A stretch of DNA of 64,000 bases. Source: Clostridia bacterium (GTDB lineage Bacteria; Bacillota; Clostridia; TANB77; CAG-508). The DNA is taken from positions 1 through 64,000 of the forward strand of contig JAAWAM010000022.1 of NCBI GenBank assembly GCA_022792135.1, read 5' to 3'. How positions within the stretch are numbered: position 1 is the stretch's first letter; every line of letters begins with the position of its first letter. A program made the position numbers and the translations under genes. Shown here piece by piece: positions 35,575-43,748 of the stretch. A model generated the notes under the pieces. That model saw nothing but the letters and a program-made list of their open reading frames with translations. It was not told the origin of the DNA and searched no databases.

Positions 35575-36807
35575 ATGCAATCATTAAAAGAATTATACAA
35601 AATAGGAAATGGACCATCTAGTTCGCATACGATGGGACCAAAAAGAGCAACAGAAATCTTCAAAAATAAATATATAGATGCTGACAAATTTAAAATCATC
35701 TTATATGGTTCACTTGCTATGACAGGAAAGGGACATTTGACAGACTACATTATAAAGGAAACATTAGAAGATTATGAAGTAGAAATCGAATTTGATACAC
35801 AAACAGAGTGTCACGTTCATCCCAATACTTTCGAGATATCAGCCTATCAAGAAGGAAAATTATTAGATACTTGGAAAGTATATTCAATTGGGGGAGGAAC
35901 TTTTAAAGTTGCCAAACAAGAAGAGACTGTCCTTGAAGAGATTTATCCGCAGGAAAATTTCAATGAAATAAAAGAATATATCAGAAATAATCAGATGGAC
36001 TTATATGATTATGTATGTTTCGTAGAAGGAAAAGAAGAAATATCAGAATTTTTAAGTCAAGTTTGGGAAGCTATGAAGAATACCATAAAAAATGGTTTGG
36101 CAGCAACAGGAGTAATACCAGGAAAACTTCAGTTACAAAAAAGAGCAAAGAAAATTTATGAAAATAAATTAAATTTCGAAACAGAAGACATCAGAAAAAC
36201 AAGATTGCTTAGTAGCTATGCTTATGCAACAAGTGAGGAAAATGCAAGCGGAGGAGTCATTGTAACAGCTCCAACTTGTGGAGCCTCAGGAGTATTACCA
36301 GCAGTATTGTATTATATGAAGGAAGAATATCATATTGAGGATGAAGAAATTGTTAAAGCTTTGGCAGTTGCAGGGGTGATAGGAAATGTTGTAAAAACAA
36401 ATGCATCTGTTAGTGGTGCGGAATGTGGTTGTCAAGCTGAAATTGGAACAGCTTGCTCTATGGCAGCTGCAGCTGCAGCTTATTTATTTAAATTGGATAT
36501 TGATAAAATTGAAAATTCAGCAGAAGTTGCTATGGAGCACCATTTAGGATTAACTTGTGATCCTATTTATGGATATGTTCAGATTCCTTGCATTGAAAGA
36601 AATGCAGTTGCAGCAATGCGAGCCTTTGATGCTGCTACCTTATCTTTACTATTAGAAAAGGACAAAAAAATTTCTTTTGATTTAGTCGTAGAAACGATGT
36701 ATGAAACGGGAAAAGATTTAAGCAAACATTATAGAGAAACAAGTGAAGGAGGACTAGCCAAAAAATATTGTAGAAAAAAATATTTTAATGAAGAAATGGC
36801 TAATTAG
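35575..36807 (+). CDS. sdaA: L-serine dehydratase, iron-sulfur type, single chain
   Basis: This 410-aa fused enzyme deaminates L-serine to pyruvate and ammonia with a 4Fe-4S cluster. The N-terminal beta-type domain shows GNGPSSSHTMGPKRA. The alpha-type domain shows TAPTCGASGVLPAVLYY, SGAECGCQAEIGTACSMA and LTCDPIYGYVQIPCIERNA, which supply the cluster cysteines. It follows AAGGAGAAAATAAA, only 28 bases after the unknown 510-aa gene, so the two are probably co-transcribed. Confidence 0.96.
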   Translation: MQSLKELYKIGNGPSSSHTMGPKRATEIFKNKYIDADKFKIILYGSLAMTGKGHLTDYIIKETLEDYEVEIEFDTQTECHVHPNTFEISAYQEGKLLDTWKVYSIGGGTFKVAKQEETVLEEIYPQENFNEIKEYIRNNQMDLYDYVCFVEGKEEISEFLSQVWEAMKNTIKNGLAATGVIPGKLQLQKRAKKIYENKLNFETEDIRKTRLLSSYAYATSEENASGGVIVTAPTCGASGVLPAVLYYMKEEYHIEDEEIVKALAVAGVIGNVVKTNASVSGAECGCQAEIGTACSMAAAAAAYLFKLDIDKIENSAEVAMEHHLGLTCDPIYGYVQIPCIERNAVAAMRAFDAATLSLLLEKDKKISFDLVVETMYETGKDLSKHYRETSEGGLAKKYCRKKYFNEEMAN

Positions 36808-36865
36808 GGACGGTTCTTCTTTGACCATTTGTTCTAAGTGTTTGCAAGAAATGAGGAGATAACCT

Positions 36866-37261
36866 ATGAAGAAATATAAAATAGCATCAATGTTAATGTT
36901 TATACATGGAGCATTTATAGAAATTGGAGGTTGTTTATGTTGTATTCCTATATTAGTTATAGGTAGTGATAAATTTGATATCAATCAATACTTTTCTTTT
37001 ATAGTTCCATATTTTAAGGATAATATGAATTTAATGCTTATAATGGGAGCAATTTATGGAATTGTGAGAATAATAGGAGCGGTTGGTTTATGGAAAAACA
37101 GAATGTGGGCCTTAGTATTATCAGTTATAAATTGTATTATTACAATGGCTTTAATGATGTTTTTGTTACCAGCAGGAATAATGGATGGAATATTTGCAAC
37201 TACTGCTTTAATTTTAATTTTAATGCAATATTTTGGAGATAAAAAAATAATAGAGATGTAG
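36866..37261 (+). CDS. Small membrane protein, four helices
   Basis: The 131-aa protein has about four membrane helices (starting IASMLMFIHGAFIEIG, then MLIMGAIYGIVRIIG, ALVLSVINCIITMAL, and IFATTALILILMQYF). No charged catalytic motif is seen. It resembles DUF4064- or DoxX-like small membrane proteins, without a safe assignment. GAGGAG precedes the ATG. A stray AGGGACGGTTCTTCTTTGAC segment upstream may be a degenerate repeat. Confidence 0.65.
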   Translation: MKKYKIASMLMFIHGAFIEIGGCLCCIPILVIGSDKFDINQYFSFIVPYFKDNMNLMLIMGAIYGIVRIIGAVGLWKNRMWALVLSVINCIITMALMMFLLPAGIMDGIFATTALILILMQYFGDKKIIEM

Positions 37262-37343
37262 AAATGTGAAAGTCGTTTGACGTAAATTAATAAATTGATT
37301 AGAGCAGAAAGAATGATATTTTGACGTTTAGGAGGATCAAAAA

Positions 37344-37883
37344 ATGACTTATAAATATAGGTATCAAACTCCAGAAAATTTTTCAAATATAATTATGAAT
37401 AGTGATGGAAAATATTTAACAGGTTTATGGTTTGAAGATTCGAGAGATTCTTCTAAACATATAATAGACTGTGAAGAAAAAGAGTTAGAAATATTTAGAA
37501 AAACAAGTAACTGGTTAGATATTTATTTTAGTGGTAAAAATCCTGATTTTGTACCAAAATATAAAATAAAAAACTTAACACCATTTAGACAGGAAGTAAC
37601 AGATATAATGAACTCTATTGAATATGGAAAAATTGTAACCTACAACGATATATCCAAAATAATTGCTCAAAAAAGAGGTTTAAAAAGAATGTCATCACAA
37701 GCAGTCGGAGGAGCCGTTGGTTGGAATCCTATTTGTATCATAATTCCTTGTCATAGAGTAGTTGGAACAAATGGAAGTTTAACTGGATATGGTGGAGGTA
37801 TAAAAAACAAAATAGAACTATTAAAACTGGAAGGAAATGATATGAATAAATACTTTGTTCCAAAACGAGGTACGGCATTATGA
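37344..37883 (+). CDS. ogt: Methylated-DNA--protein-cysteine methyltransferase
   Basis: The 179-aa suicide repair protein transfers O6-alkyl groups from guanine to its own cysteine. The active-site motif IIPCHRVVG is present, with GAVGWNPI before it and GYGGGIKNKIELLKLEG after it. The helix-turn-helix region FRQEVTDIMNSIEYGKIVTYNDI is complete. It starts at an ATG after AGGAGGATCAAAA. Confidence 0.95.
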   Translation: MTYKYRYQTPENFSNIIMNSDGKYLTGLWFEDSRDSSKHIIDCEEKELEIFRKTSNWLDIYFSGKNPDFVPKYKIKNLTPFRQEVTDIMNSIEYGKIVTYNDISKIIAQKRGLKRMSSQAVGGAVGWNPICIIIPCHRVVGTNGSLTGYGGGIKNKIELLKLEGNDMNKYFVPKRGTAL

Positions 37884-37929
37884 TAGTATTAAATAAACTT
37901 AAAATAATATTAATTTAGAAACCAATCTA

Positions 37930-38160
37930 TTGAATATTCAAGTTTCAGATAATATAGATTATGAAGAAACTTTAAAAAGAGAAGTAAATCCATTATTACA
38001 AATAAAGGATGCTTATCCTAAAGTAATAATAGCAAGAACAAAACACGAAGATCATCAAACAGTATCAATATATAGAGGGTCGACACAAAGCCGACCCCTA
38101 CAATTATTATTCCTATTTGCACAAAACTTTGATAATACAAACCAGAAATTATACATGTAA
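37930..38160 (+). pseudogene. C-terminal remnant of an AAA ATPase with DUF4143 domain
   Basis: The frame reads IQVSDNIDYEETLKREVNPL and LLQIKDAYPKVIIARTKH. This is the typical end of DUF4143 ATPases, which otherwise continue about 20 residues. Only this tail survives, and a GGGTCG/CGACCC repeat interrupts its end. No start codon with a ribosome binding site was found. Confidence 0.7.
38077..38097. repeat. Short palindromic intergenic repeat
   Basis: GGGTCG (38077-38082) and CGACCC (38092-38097) flank ACACAAAGC and are followed by CTACAATTATTATTCCTATT. Such GC-rich palindromes in AT-rich DNA resemble REP/MITE ends. It interrupts the DUF4143 remnant. Confidence 0.5.
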
Positions 38161-38192
38161 ACTGCCTAAAATTTATTCAAAAGAACTATTAG

Positions 38193-38285
38193 TTAGAAGA
38201 AATCGGTCTTTTAGAATCTGAAAAAATAGGAAGAGAGAAGATATATAAGAATATCAGGTTAATAAAACTGTTGTCAGAGAGTTAA
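38193..38285 (+). pseudogene. C-terminal remnant of a Fic-family or winged-helix protein
   Basis: The frame reads LEEIGLLESEKIGREKIY then KNIRLIKLLSES and stops. This matches the winged-helix end of many clostridial Fic proteins. The upstream frame is closed by a TAG just before the fragment. Confidence 0.5.
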
Positions 38286-38345
38286 TTGTTAGCAAAATAA
38301 AAATATATTAATAAAATAAAGTGTAAGAAAGGTTTTATAGATATA

Positions 38346-39131
38346 ATGAAAAAATTAATTGATAATATAAATAAAATAATTGAAAATTCGAGTGAAAATA
38401 TATCTATTTTAATAAATGAAATAAATGATACAAATTATATATATAGTTACAATACTGATATACAACTGATATCTGCTTCTATAATAAAAGTGCCTATTAT
38501 GTTAGCTGTTTTAAATGAAGTACAAAGTGCCAGGCTCAATCTTAAAGATAAGATTTTAGTTAAAAATCAGGATATTTTAGAAGATACTGAAATCTTTGAG
38601 AATGGAGAAGAATATTATACTATATATGAATTACTTAATTGGATGATAATTAAATCTGACAATACTGCTACAAATGTATTAATTAGAAAAATTGGTATGG
38701 AAACAGTAAATAATTATCTTATTAATGTTTTAGAAACTAAATCAACATATTTACAAAGATATATGTTAGACGAAAATGCTATAAAAAATGGATTTAATAA
38801 TTATTCTAGTCAGCAAGATATGCTTAATATTTTTACAAAATTATTTAATAAAACTATTTTAAATAATGAATTATGTGATGTTGCTATAAAAATACTTTAT
38901 AATCAACGTTGTCAAAATCAAATTATTAGATATATTTATGAACCTGTAAAGTTTGCGCATAAAACTGGTTCTCTAGATTATCTGAATCATGATGTTGGTG
39001 TAATGAAAATAAAAAATAAACAATTTTATATTGGTATTTCAATTTATAATTCAAAAAATAAAAAAGGAAATAAAAAATTAGTTGGAACTTTAGGAAAAAC
39101 GATTTATGAACATTTATGTATCAATGCCTAA
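38346..39131 (+). CDS. Class A beta-lactamase-fold serine hydrolase, no signal peptide
   Basis: The 261-aa protein has the beta-lactamase/PBP active-site triad: SASIIKVPIML (SxxK), IKSDNTATN (SDN) and HKTGSLDYL (KTG). The omega-loop region is short and I see no clear Glu166 equivalent. No signal peptide is predicted, since the start MKKLIDNINKII is polar, so either export is non-classical or the enzyme works inside the cell. It lies between gene remnants and a prophage in very AT-rich DNA and may be imported. Confidence 0.85.
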   Translation: MKKLIDNINKIIENSSENISILINEINDTNYIYSYNTDIQLISASIIKVPIMLAVLNEVQSARLNLKDKILVKNQDILEDTEIFENGEEYYTIYELLNWMIIKSDNTATNVLIRKIGMETVNNYLINVLETKSTYLQRYMLDENAIKNGFNNYSSQQDMLNIFTKLFNKTILNNELCDVAIKILYNQRCQNQIIRYIYEPVKFAHKTGSLDYLNHDVGVMKIKNKQFYIGISIYNSKNKKGNKKLVGTLGKTIYEHLCINA

Positions 39132-39875
39132 TATACCTCTTGCTGTAAATATTATAAATAAGAATTATTAGTAGGGAATAGGGGGATAGGCTATTTTTAA
39201 AAAATAAAACATGTTGAAAATAATTTCTTTAGATAAAAATTAAATGAATAAAAGTTTTTTTAAAACAAAAGCAAAACTTTAAATCTAATTATAAAAATTT
39301 TTATAATTAAATTTAAAGTTTAAAATTTTGTGTAAAGTTAATTTTATATATGTAATTTTAAAAAACGAACATTTGTATAATATTTGTAAATAAATTTTCA
39401 CATTATAATCTTATAATTTTTTGTATAAATATTATATAAATTTAGAATACAAATCTATAATATAATTTTAGTAAAATGCTGATTTTTAGGCATTTATTAA
39501 AAATGCTTAAAAAAGGCTAAAAAAACAAAGCACGAGAATCGATTTTAAGCCGTTTTTAAAAATTAGGTATATAGTTTGTTGTCTATAAAATTAAGCAAAA
39601 TACTGAAATATAAGGGTTTTGGAAATTTTGATAAAATAATCTAAAGTTATATAAAATTTTTTGAAATTATTAGGTTGCAATAATGAAAAAAATCCAACCA
39701 AAATGAAGTTAAAAATTGAAACACGAAAATCAATTTTAAGGCATTTTTATAAGAAAGTAATATAAGTTGTTGTTGAAATAATAAGCTGAAACAGGCTTTA
39801 TTAGTGGAACAGGAGAATATCAGAGATAGGACTATATTGATATGGTTCTATTTTTGATCCTACTCCTATTTGCAC
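39132..39875. other. AT-rich stretch without genes, with inverted and direct repeats
   Basis: I find no credible ORF here. It holds a 48-base near-perfect palindrome (39274-39321) and two imperfect direct repeats. The first starts at about 39529 (GCACGAGAATCGATTTTAAG) and the second at about 39719 (ACACGAAAATCAATTTTAAG); each runs roughly 70 bases into TATAAGTTGTTG-like sequence. A 23-base segment at 39864-39886 also occurs at 38111-38133 (TCCTATTTGCACAAAACTTT with GAT). Confidence 0.6.
39274..39321. repeat. 24-bp-arm palindrome
   Basis: AAACTTTAAATCTAATTATA plus AAAA pairs with TTTTTATAATTAAATTTAAA plus GTTT with one mismatch and no loop. No gene ends beside it except the distant hydrolase gene, so a terminator role is uncertain. 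Confidence 0.7.
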
Positions 39876-39903
39876 AAAACTTTGATTTTGCGCAATGTTA
39901 TAT
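39876..39903. repeat. Left att direct repeat of the prophage (dif-like)
   Basis: AAAACTTTGATTTTGCGCAA and TGTTATAT form a 28-base sequence that matches 45744-45771 with a single C/T difference. A shorter related copy, ATTTTGCGCAATGT, lies at 39974-39987. The GCGCAA-N-TTATAT layout resembles half of a dif site. Confidence 0.8.
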
Positions 39904-40095
39904 ATTAAATATATATCAAAACACTTGAAGCTTCCCCATTACAAGTAATTTTGAAACCTTGTAATACTGGTTAATTTTGCGCAATGTATAGATTTATATA
40001 AAAATAAAACTAAAATTTATTTACATCTATTTTATACTATAATAAAATTACTTTGTCAATACTTTTCTAAAATTATCAAAATAAACCTTAAATTT

Positions 40096-40136
40096 AAAAG
40101 TAAATTCCAGCAATGGCTTAATAGGAATTTACTTTT
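40096..40136. terminator. Hairpin terminator at the prophage left end
   Basis: AAAAGTAAATTCC / GGAATTTACTTTT perfect 13-bp stem follows the minus-strand 105-aa gene. Its left arm belongs to a 29-base sequence repeated at 53622-53650. Confidence 0.75.
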
Positions 40137-40145
40137 GGAATATAT

Positions 40146-40463
40146 TTAAAAGTGGATTTTAGTTTTATACTTAACCTTATCAAAATAAATAATTTTATTA
40201 TTTGTTTCTCTTTTTTCTTCAATTTCTGAATAATTTTTCCATTCTGAAACTTCTCTTTCTTTTATAAGAAAATATCTTAAATTTCCAACTAGTCTATACT
40301 TATTATTAAAAAAATCATTGTCTACAAAATACGGACGCTGTCTTTCTTCTTCTAATTGTATCATTTCATAAAGTTTTTGTTTGGTGCTATCGATATTATC
40401 ATAAAAATGTATCATATACGGTGTTCCAGAACCTTGTCTAATATAAATACCATATTGTTTCAA
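40146..40463 (-). CDS. Unknown prophage protein, 105 aa
   Basis: A TTG at 40463 follows AAGGAGGGGAGTATT. The product is KQYGIYIRQGSGTPYMIHFY..., acidic in the centre (QLEEERQRPYFVDNDFF) and basic at the end. It has no membrane helix and no recognised family. It lies beyond the replication gene at the prophage end, where regulators or superinfection-immunity genes often sit. Confidence 0.65.
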   Translation of the reverse strand: MKQYGIYIRQGSGTPYMIHFYDNIDSTKQKLYEMIQLEEERQRPYFVDNDFFNNKYRLVGNLRYFLIKEREVSEWKNYSEIEEKRETNNKIIYFDKVKYKTKIHF

Positions 40464-40616
40464 AATACTCCCCTCCTTACTATTTATATTAGAAATTATA
40501 TCATATTTATGTAAACAATGCAAATATTACCAAATTATTACATTTATATTAAATAATTGTTAAAAATTTCTATTTAGTAAAAAAAATGATATAATGTAAA
40601 AAAGGGGGAATTTTTA

Positions 40617-41030
40617 GTGAAAAAAGAAGTTATTCTATTTATTTTTATAGCTATACTTATAGTATTTATTTCTTTTCTTCTTACTAAAGCAATAATGAAT
40701 AATACAAATGTAAAAGAAACTAGTAGTTCAAGCAGTAAAATAAAAGAAGAAAAAAAACAGATACCAAAAGAAAATATAATACCAGATGGAAAAGTTGGAA
40801 TAGTAAGTCACAAATATACAGGATATGGAAGAATTGAAGTAGTTGTTAAAAATAATACAGGAAGAGAATTAAAATATGTTGAAATTATTGTACATTGTTG
40901 GGATAAAAATGGAAATAATTTGGGAGATAAAAAAACAATGGAAAATAATATGAATACAAAAGATAATTATAAAAAAGCAATATATTGTGGTTCAGATATG
41001 TACAAATATGAATTAGAAATAAAATATTAG
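40617..41030 (+). CDS. Membrane-anchored FxLYD-like protein in prophage
   Basis: A GTG start after GGGGGAATTTTTA opens 137 aa. It has one N-terminal membrane helix (residues 4-26), a Ser/Lys-rich linker and a small beta domain (GRIEVVVKNNTGRELKYVEI, then VHCWDKNGNNLGDKKT) of FxLYD or DUF3426-like type. It is the only plus-strand gene of the prophage, so it is probably expressed in the lysogen and could alter the host surface. That role is inferred. Confidence 0.7.
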   Translation: MKKEVILFIFIAILIVFISFLLTKAIMNNTNVKETSSSSSKIKEEKKQIPKENIIPDGKVGIVSHKYTGYGRIEVVVKNNTGRELKYVEIIVHCWDKNGNNLGDKKTMENNMNTKDNYKKAIYCGSDMYKYELEIKY

Positions 41031-41037
41031 AAGTAGC

Positions 41038-42066
41038 TTAGGCTACTTCTTTAAACTGAAATGGATTGAAATAGAACAACTCCATTTCCTCTACTTTATA
41101 ACTTTGACTAAAATCAATATTAGAATTTTTTAAATCTTCAATATTACGATAAAAAACAGATTTAGAAGTGTTTTCTTTAGTATCAATTAAGCCATTAAGT
41201 TGAATTGCACAATAAAAGTTATAAAGCCTACTAGCTTTACTAGGTTTATATAATTTATTTAACCTTTCTTTTACTTCTTCCCTACCCCTTACAATCTTTA
41301 AATTACTTTCAACTAATTTTAACAATTTCATAAATTCTTCACTCCAAATATTTTTTAAATCATTATATGTAACATTTATTATTTTTATATGTTTTTCTTT
41401 ATATATTTTAATCAAAGTTTTTTTCTTTATCTCACATTCAAATCTAATAAATCCCTGTATAATATTAAGATAATTTTTTAAATCAAATTCTTTACTTACA
41501 AACTTTTTTAAATCGTGTTTTTTAAATTCTAACATTTTATTATATATCTTAAGTGTAGTTGTTGTACCTGAAAGATATAAACTTTCGTCATAATAGAATT
41601 TAGCGTTTCTACGTGGATATTGACATCTGCTAAGACTATTTATATAACTTTTAACATTTTGCTGATTTTCTAAATTATAACATATAGCAATATCACATCT
41701 TTGTAGAAACCAATTTTCTAAATGTGGTAATTCTATTCCATAAGAAAGTTCAAGCATTTGTATAAGATTATCAGCAATGAATTGTAAATCGCAATAACCA
41801 TTATGGCTATTGTAACCGTTTATAATTTTATGATAACTACCTTCTATTTCTATATAATAACCTAAATTTACAAATCCATATTTAGAGCCACAACCAACAC
41901 GAACACTTAACCTACTATCATAAGAACCTTCTAAATGATCATTAATTATCTCATAAAGCAAAACAGCTTTATTATTATCAACAGAATTCTTAACAATAGA
42001 CATAGACTTTATTTTATTGTATATATCCAAATTTATTTCTGTATATATTTTTATAGTATCTATCAT
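41038..42066 (-). CDS. Phage replication initiator, gpII/RstA-like
   Basis: The 342-aa protein resembles replication initiation proteins of filamentous phages and related plasmids. Features are the N-terminal beta domain (GSYDSRLSVRVGCGSKYG), the LENWFLQRCDIAICYNL segment, STTTTLKIYNKMLEFKKHD-like SGTTTTLKIYNKMLEF and FIRFECEIKKKTL. The enzyme is expected to nick the origin for rolling-circle replication. The catalytic Tyr cannot be assigned with confidence. It is the last gene of the minus-strand phage block, preceded by a hairpin-rich gap. Confidence 0.85.
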   Translation of the reverse strand: MIDTIKIYTEINLDIYNKIKSMSIVKNSVDNNKAVLLYEIINDHLEGSYDSRLSVRVGCGSKYGFVNLGYYIEIEGSYHKIINGYNSHNGYCDLQFIADNLIQMLELSYGIELPHLENWFLQRCDIAICYNLENQQNVKSYINSLSRCQYPRRNAKFYYDESLYLSGTTTTLKIYNKMLEFKKHDLKKFVSKEFDLKNYLNIIQGFIRFECEIKKKTLIKIYKEKHIKIINVTYNDLKNIWSEEFMKLLKLVESNLKIVRGREEVKERLNKLYKPSKASRLYNFYCAIQLNGLIDTKENTSKSVFYRNIEDLKNSNIDFSQSYKVEEMELFYFNPFQFKEVA

Positions 42067-42189
42067 TACTTATCTCCTTTAAAATAATACCTAAGAGAAT
42101 TATTAATTATTTTTTTAATATTTCTACAAAAAAAGTATGAGTTTTGTCCTAGTAAAAATTCCCTAAATTGGGACACTCGGAGGGTGTTA

Positions 42190-42297
42190 CTAAGAATCCT
42201 CCTTAATTTTTTGTTCTAATTTAGTAACTCTTGTTTCCAACCAAAAAAGATAAATACATAAAATAACCATAACAATTGGTGTTAAAATCTCTGACAT
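42190..42297 (-). CDS. Small single-helix membrane protein, 35 aa
   Basis: An ATG after GAAAGGAGTGTTTAAT opens MSEILTPIVMVILCIYLFW with a charged tail (TRVTKLEQKIKEDS). The size, helix and place between the ATPase and replication genes fit a small phage morphogenesis or virion protein. Confidence 0.7.
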   Translation of the reverse strand: MSEILTPIVMVILCIYLFWLETRVTKLEQKIKEDS

Positions 42298-42337
42298 ATT
42301 AAACACTCCTTTCACTCAAACGCCGTTAGGCTTGTCA

Positions 42338-42390
42338 CTATGGGGGACTCTCCCCCATAGAGATAAAAAAACTTAGTTTTTTTTAATCTC
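42338..42390. promoter_or_regulatory. Hairpin-rich intergenic region of the phage (origin or packaging signal candidate)
   Basis: CTATGGGGGA / TCCCCCATAG is a perfect 10-bp stem (42338-42360), directly followed by a second stem with AAAAAAACTTAG / TTTTTTTTAATCTC-like arms (42360-42390). Filamentous phages keep their packaging signal and origins as such hairpins in the gap near the replication gene. Confidence 0.6.
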
Positions 42391-42425
42391 TTCCCCCGCA
42401 TATCAGAGTAAGACTTCGCAGCATA

Positions 42426-42623
42426 TTATTTCTTAAAGATGTCTTTAATCATATTTTCTAATACATAAAATTTTGGCGTTCTTAAATTTTTAGGAAACTT
42501 TTTTAAATTATTATACATAGAATTACAAAGCTCTTTTATATAATCAAATTCCATATCAGTTAAATTAATCATTGTATGCCCTTCATTTCGCAAAATTCTA
42601 ATATCTAAGTTATTTTTGCACAT
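42426..42623 (-). CDS. Small unknown phage protein, 65 aa
   Basis: An ATG at 42623 follows AAAGGAGTATTTAAT and overlaps the Zot gene end closely. The product MCKNNLDIRILRNEG... is helical and basic (DYIKELCNSMYNNLKKF). It has no known domain. It may be a DNA-binding or regulatory protein. Confidence 0.65.
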   Translation of the reverse strand: MCKNNLDIRILRNEGHTMINLTDMEFDYIKELCNSMYNNLKKFPKNLRTPKFYVLENMIKDIFKK

Positions 42624-42624
42624 A

Positions 42625-43263
42625 TTAAATACTCCTTTCATTTCTGTCTATAAATTCTTTATTTTTTATGCTTTCTACAACAGAGTAACTATCAAATAAA
42701 TCTCTAACATAATTACTTTGTACAAAGCTATATTTCCATTTTTTACGTGTTCTAAAACGTCTCTCAGGAGTCGGATTATCTATTATATAATTATAGTCAT
42801 CTGCGTCATAACATTTCTGTTTAGTCCAACGTCCAAAGAATGTTTTACATTCTACTACTTCGTAACATTGCTCACGTAGCTGCTTTACTACTCTAGTAAA
42901 TACTTGTGAAGTTGCTACAATTTTAATTCTTTGCTTTCTTTGCATAGTTACAACAGAAAGCAAGTCCTCTGGGAAGTCTTTCCAATTATTCGAGTTATAT
43001 TCATTCTGTAATTCGTCTATTGCAAAAATTACACCATCTAAACCGTTTCTAACTTCTGTAAATTGTCTCCAACTAGTGAATGGCATATCTTGTCCTATAT
43101 AATTAAAATTAGTAATAATTAATGCATCAGGATACATAATTTTCATTTTATCAAGGTACTCAACCATAGAAATCGTCTTTCCCCCACCTTGACGACCAAC
43201 AAAACAAGTAAGACCGATATGGCTTGAATACTTTCCCATTAATAATAGTCCATAGAATATCAT
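42625..43263 (-). CDS. zot: Zot-type assembly ATPase (pI-like)
   Basis: The 212-aa protein has Walker A GRQGGGKT near residue 23, Walker B FAIDELQNEY, sensor-like IKIVATSQVF and FGRWTKQKCYDADDY, the pattern of the Zot/pI family. These ATPases drive extrusion of filamentous phage. The start at 43263 follows AAGGTGG. The protein lacks the long periplasmic part of Gram-negative pI and any clear membrane helix, in line with a monoderm host. Confidence 0.9.
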   Translation of the reverse strand: MIFYGLLLMGKYSSHIGLTCFVGRQGGGKTISMVEYLDKMKIMYPDALIITNFNYIGQDMPFTSWRQFTEVRNGLDGVIFAIDELQNEYNSNNWKDFPEDLLSVVTMQRKQRIKIVATSQVFTRVVKQLREQCYEVVECKTFFGRWTKQKCYDADDYNYIIDNPTPERRFRTRKKWKYSFVQSNYVRDLFDSYSVVESIKNKEFIDRNERSI

Positions 43264-43492
43264 ATACGAGCCACCTTATTAAATCTAACAACATAGAAAA
43301 AAATCTTAAAAATGGTATTTCTATTCTAGGAATATTTATATTCTCTAATTTCTTACATATTTGTAAAAGTTTATAATCAAATTTTAATTTCTTAAACTTA
43401 CAGAATACTTCTGTAAATTCTTCAATTGGTAAATCTTCAAACACATTCTTGCGTAAATTTCTATAATATTTATTTAAAACTATATTTCTCAT
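43160..43492 (-). CDS. Small phage protein overlapping zot
   Basis: An ATG one base after the stop of the pVI-like gene, behind GGGAGA, opens 110 aa. The first 75 residues look genuine (MRNIVLNKYYRNLRKN, then FLRFFSMLLDLIRWLVYDIL with a hydrophobic segment). The last 30 overlap zot in another frame. It may supply the membrane part missing from the short Zot protein, giving a split pI. That is inference from position. Confidence 0.6.
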   Translation of the reverse strand: MRNIVLNKYYRNLRKNVFEDLPIEEFTEVFCKFKKLKFDYKLLQICKKLENINIPRIEIPFLRFFSMLLDLIRWLVYDILWTIINGKVFKPYRSYLFCWSSRWGKDDFYG

Positions 43493-43493
43493 A

Positions 43494-43748
43494 CTAATCT
43501 CCCATACTAATAAAAGGTATCCAACCAACAACAAATTTAATTAAAGAAACAATAAAATGTATCGTTAGCCAAAAAACAATATTACCTATAGCCATAACCC
43601 AAACATCAGTTGGAAAAAACTGCATTGCTTTAAGCAATAAGGATATAGTATCTACAATTGATGTAGGTATATAAGTTAAAACAGGTAATAATGCAATTAT
43701 TCCATCAACTAATAAAAAAAATGGAGCACATATTAATTCAATTATCAT
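43494..43748 (-). CDS. pVI-like minor coat/membrane protein
   Basis: The 84-aa protein is very hydrophobic with three helices (ELICAPFFLLVDGIIALLPV, SIVDTISLLLKAMQFF, VMAIGNIVFWLTIHFIVSL). It starts with ATGA overlap at the end of the adsorption protein gene, the place of gene VI in filamentous phages, where the protein caps the virion end with pIII. Confidence 0.75.
   Translation of the reverse strand: MIIELICAPFFLLVDGIIALLPVLTYIPTSIVDTISLLLKAMQFFPTDVWVMAIGNIVFWLTIHFIVSLIKFVVGWIPFISMGD

Noticed and set aside
36808..36840. Insertion-sequence end at AGGGACGGTTCTTC
   Set aside because: Only one short copy is visible, without inverted partner or transposase, so no element can be supported.
38161..38290. 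AAT CGG T at 38202-38207 as a sixth CGG +1 site
   Set aside because: CGG here can be put in frame only in a short remnant without a start. The Fic-like tail reads better through GAA ATC GGT in another frame, so it gives no evidence for shifting.
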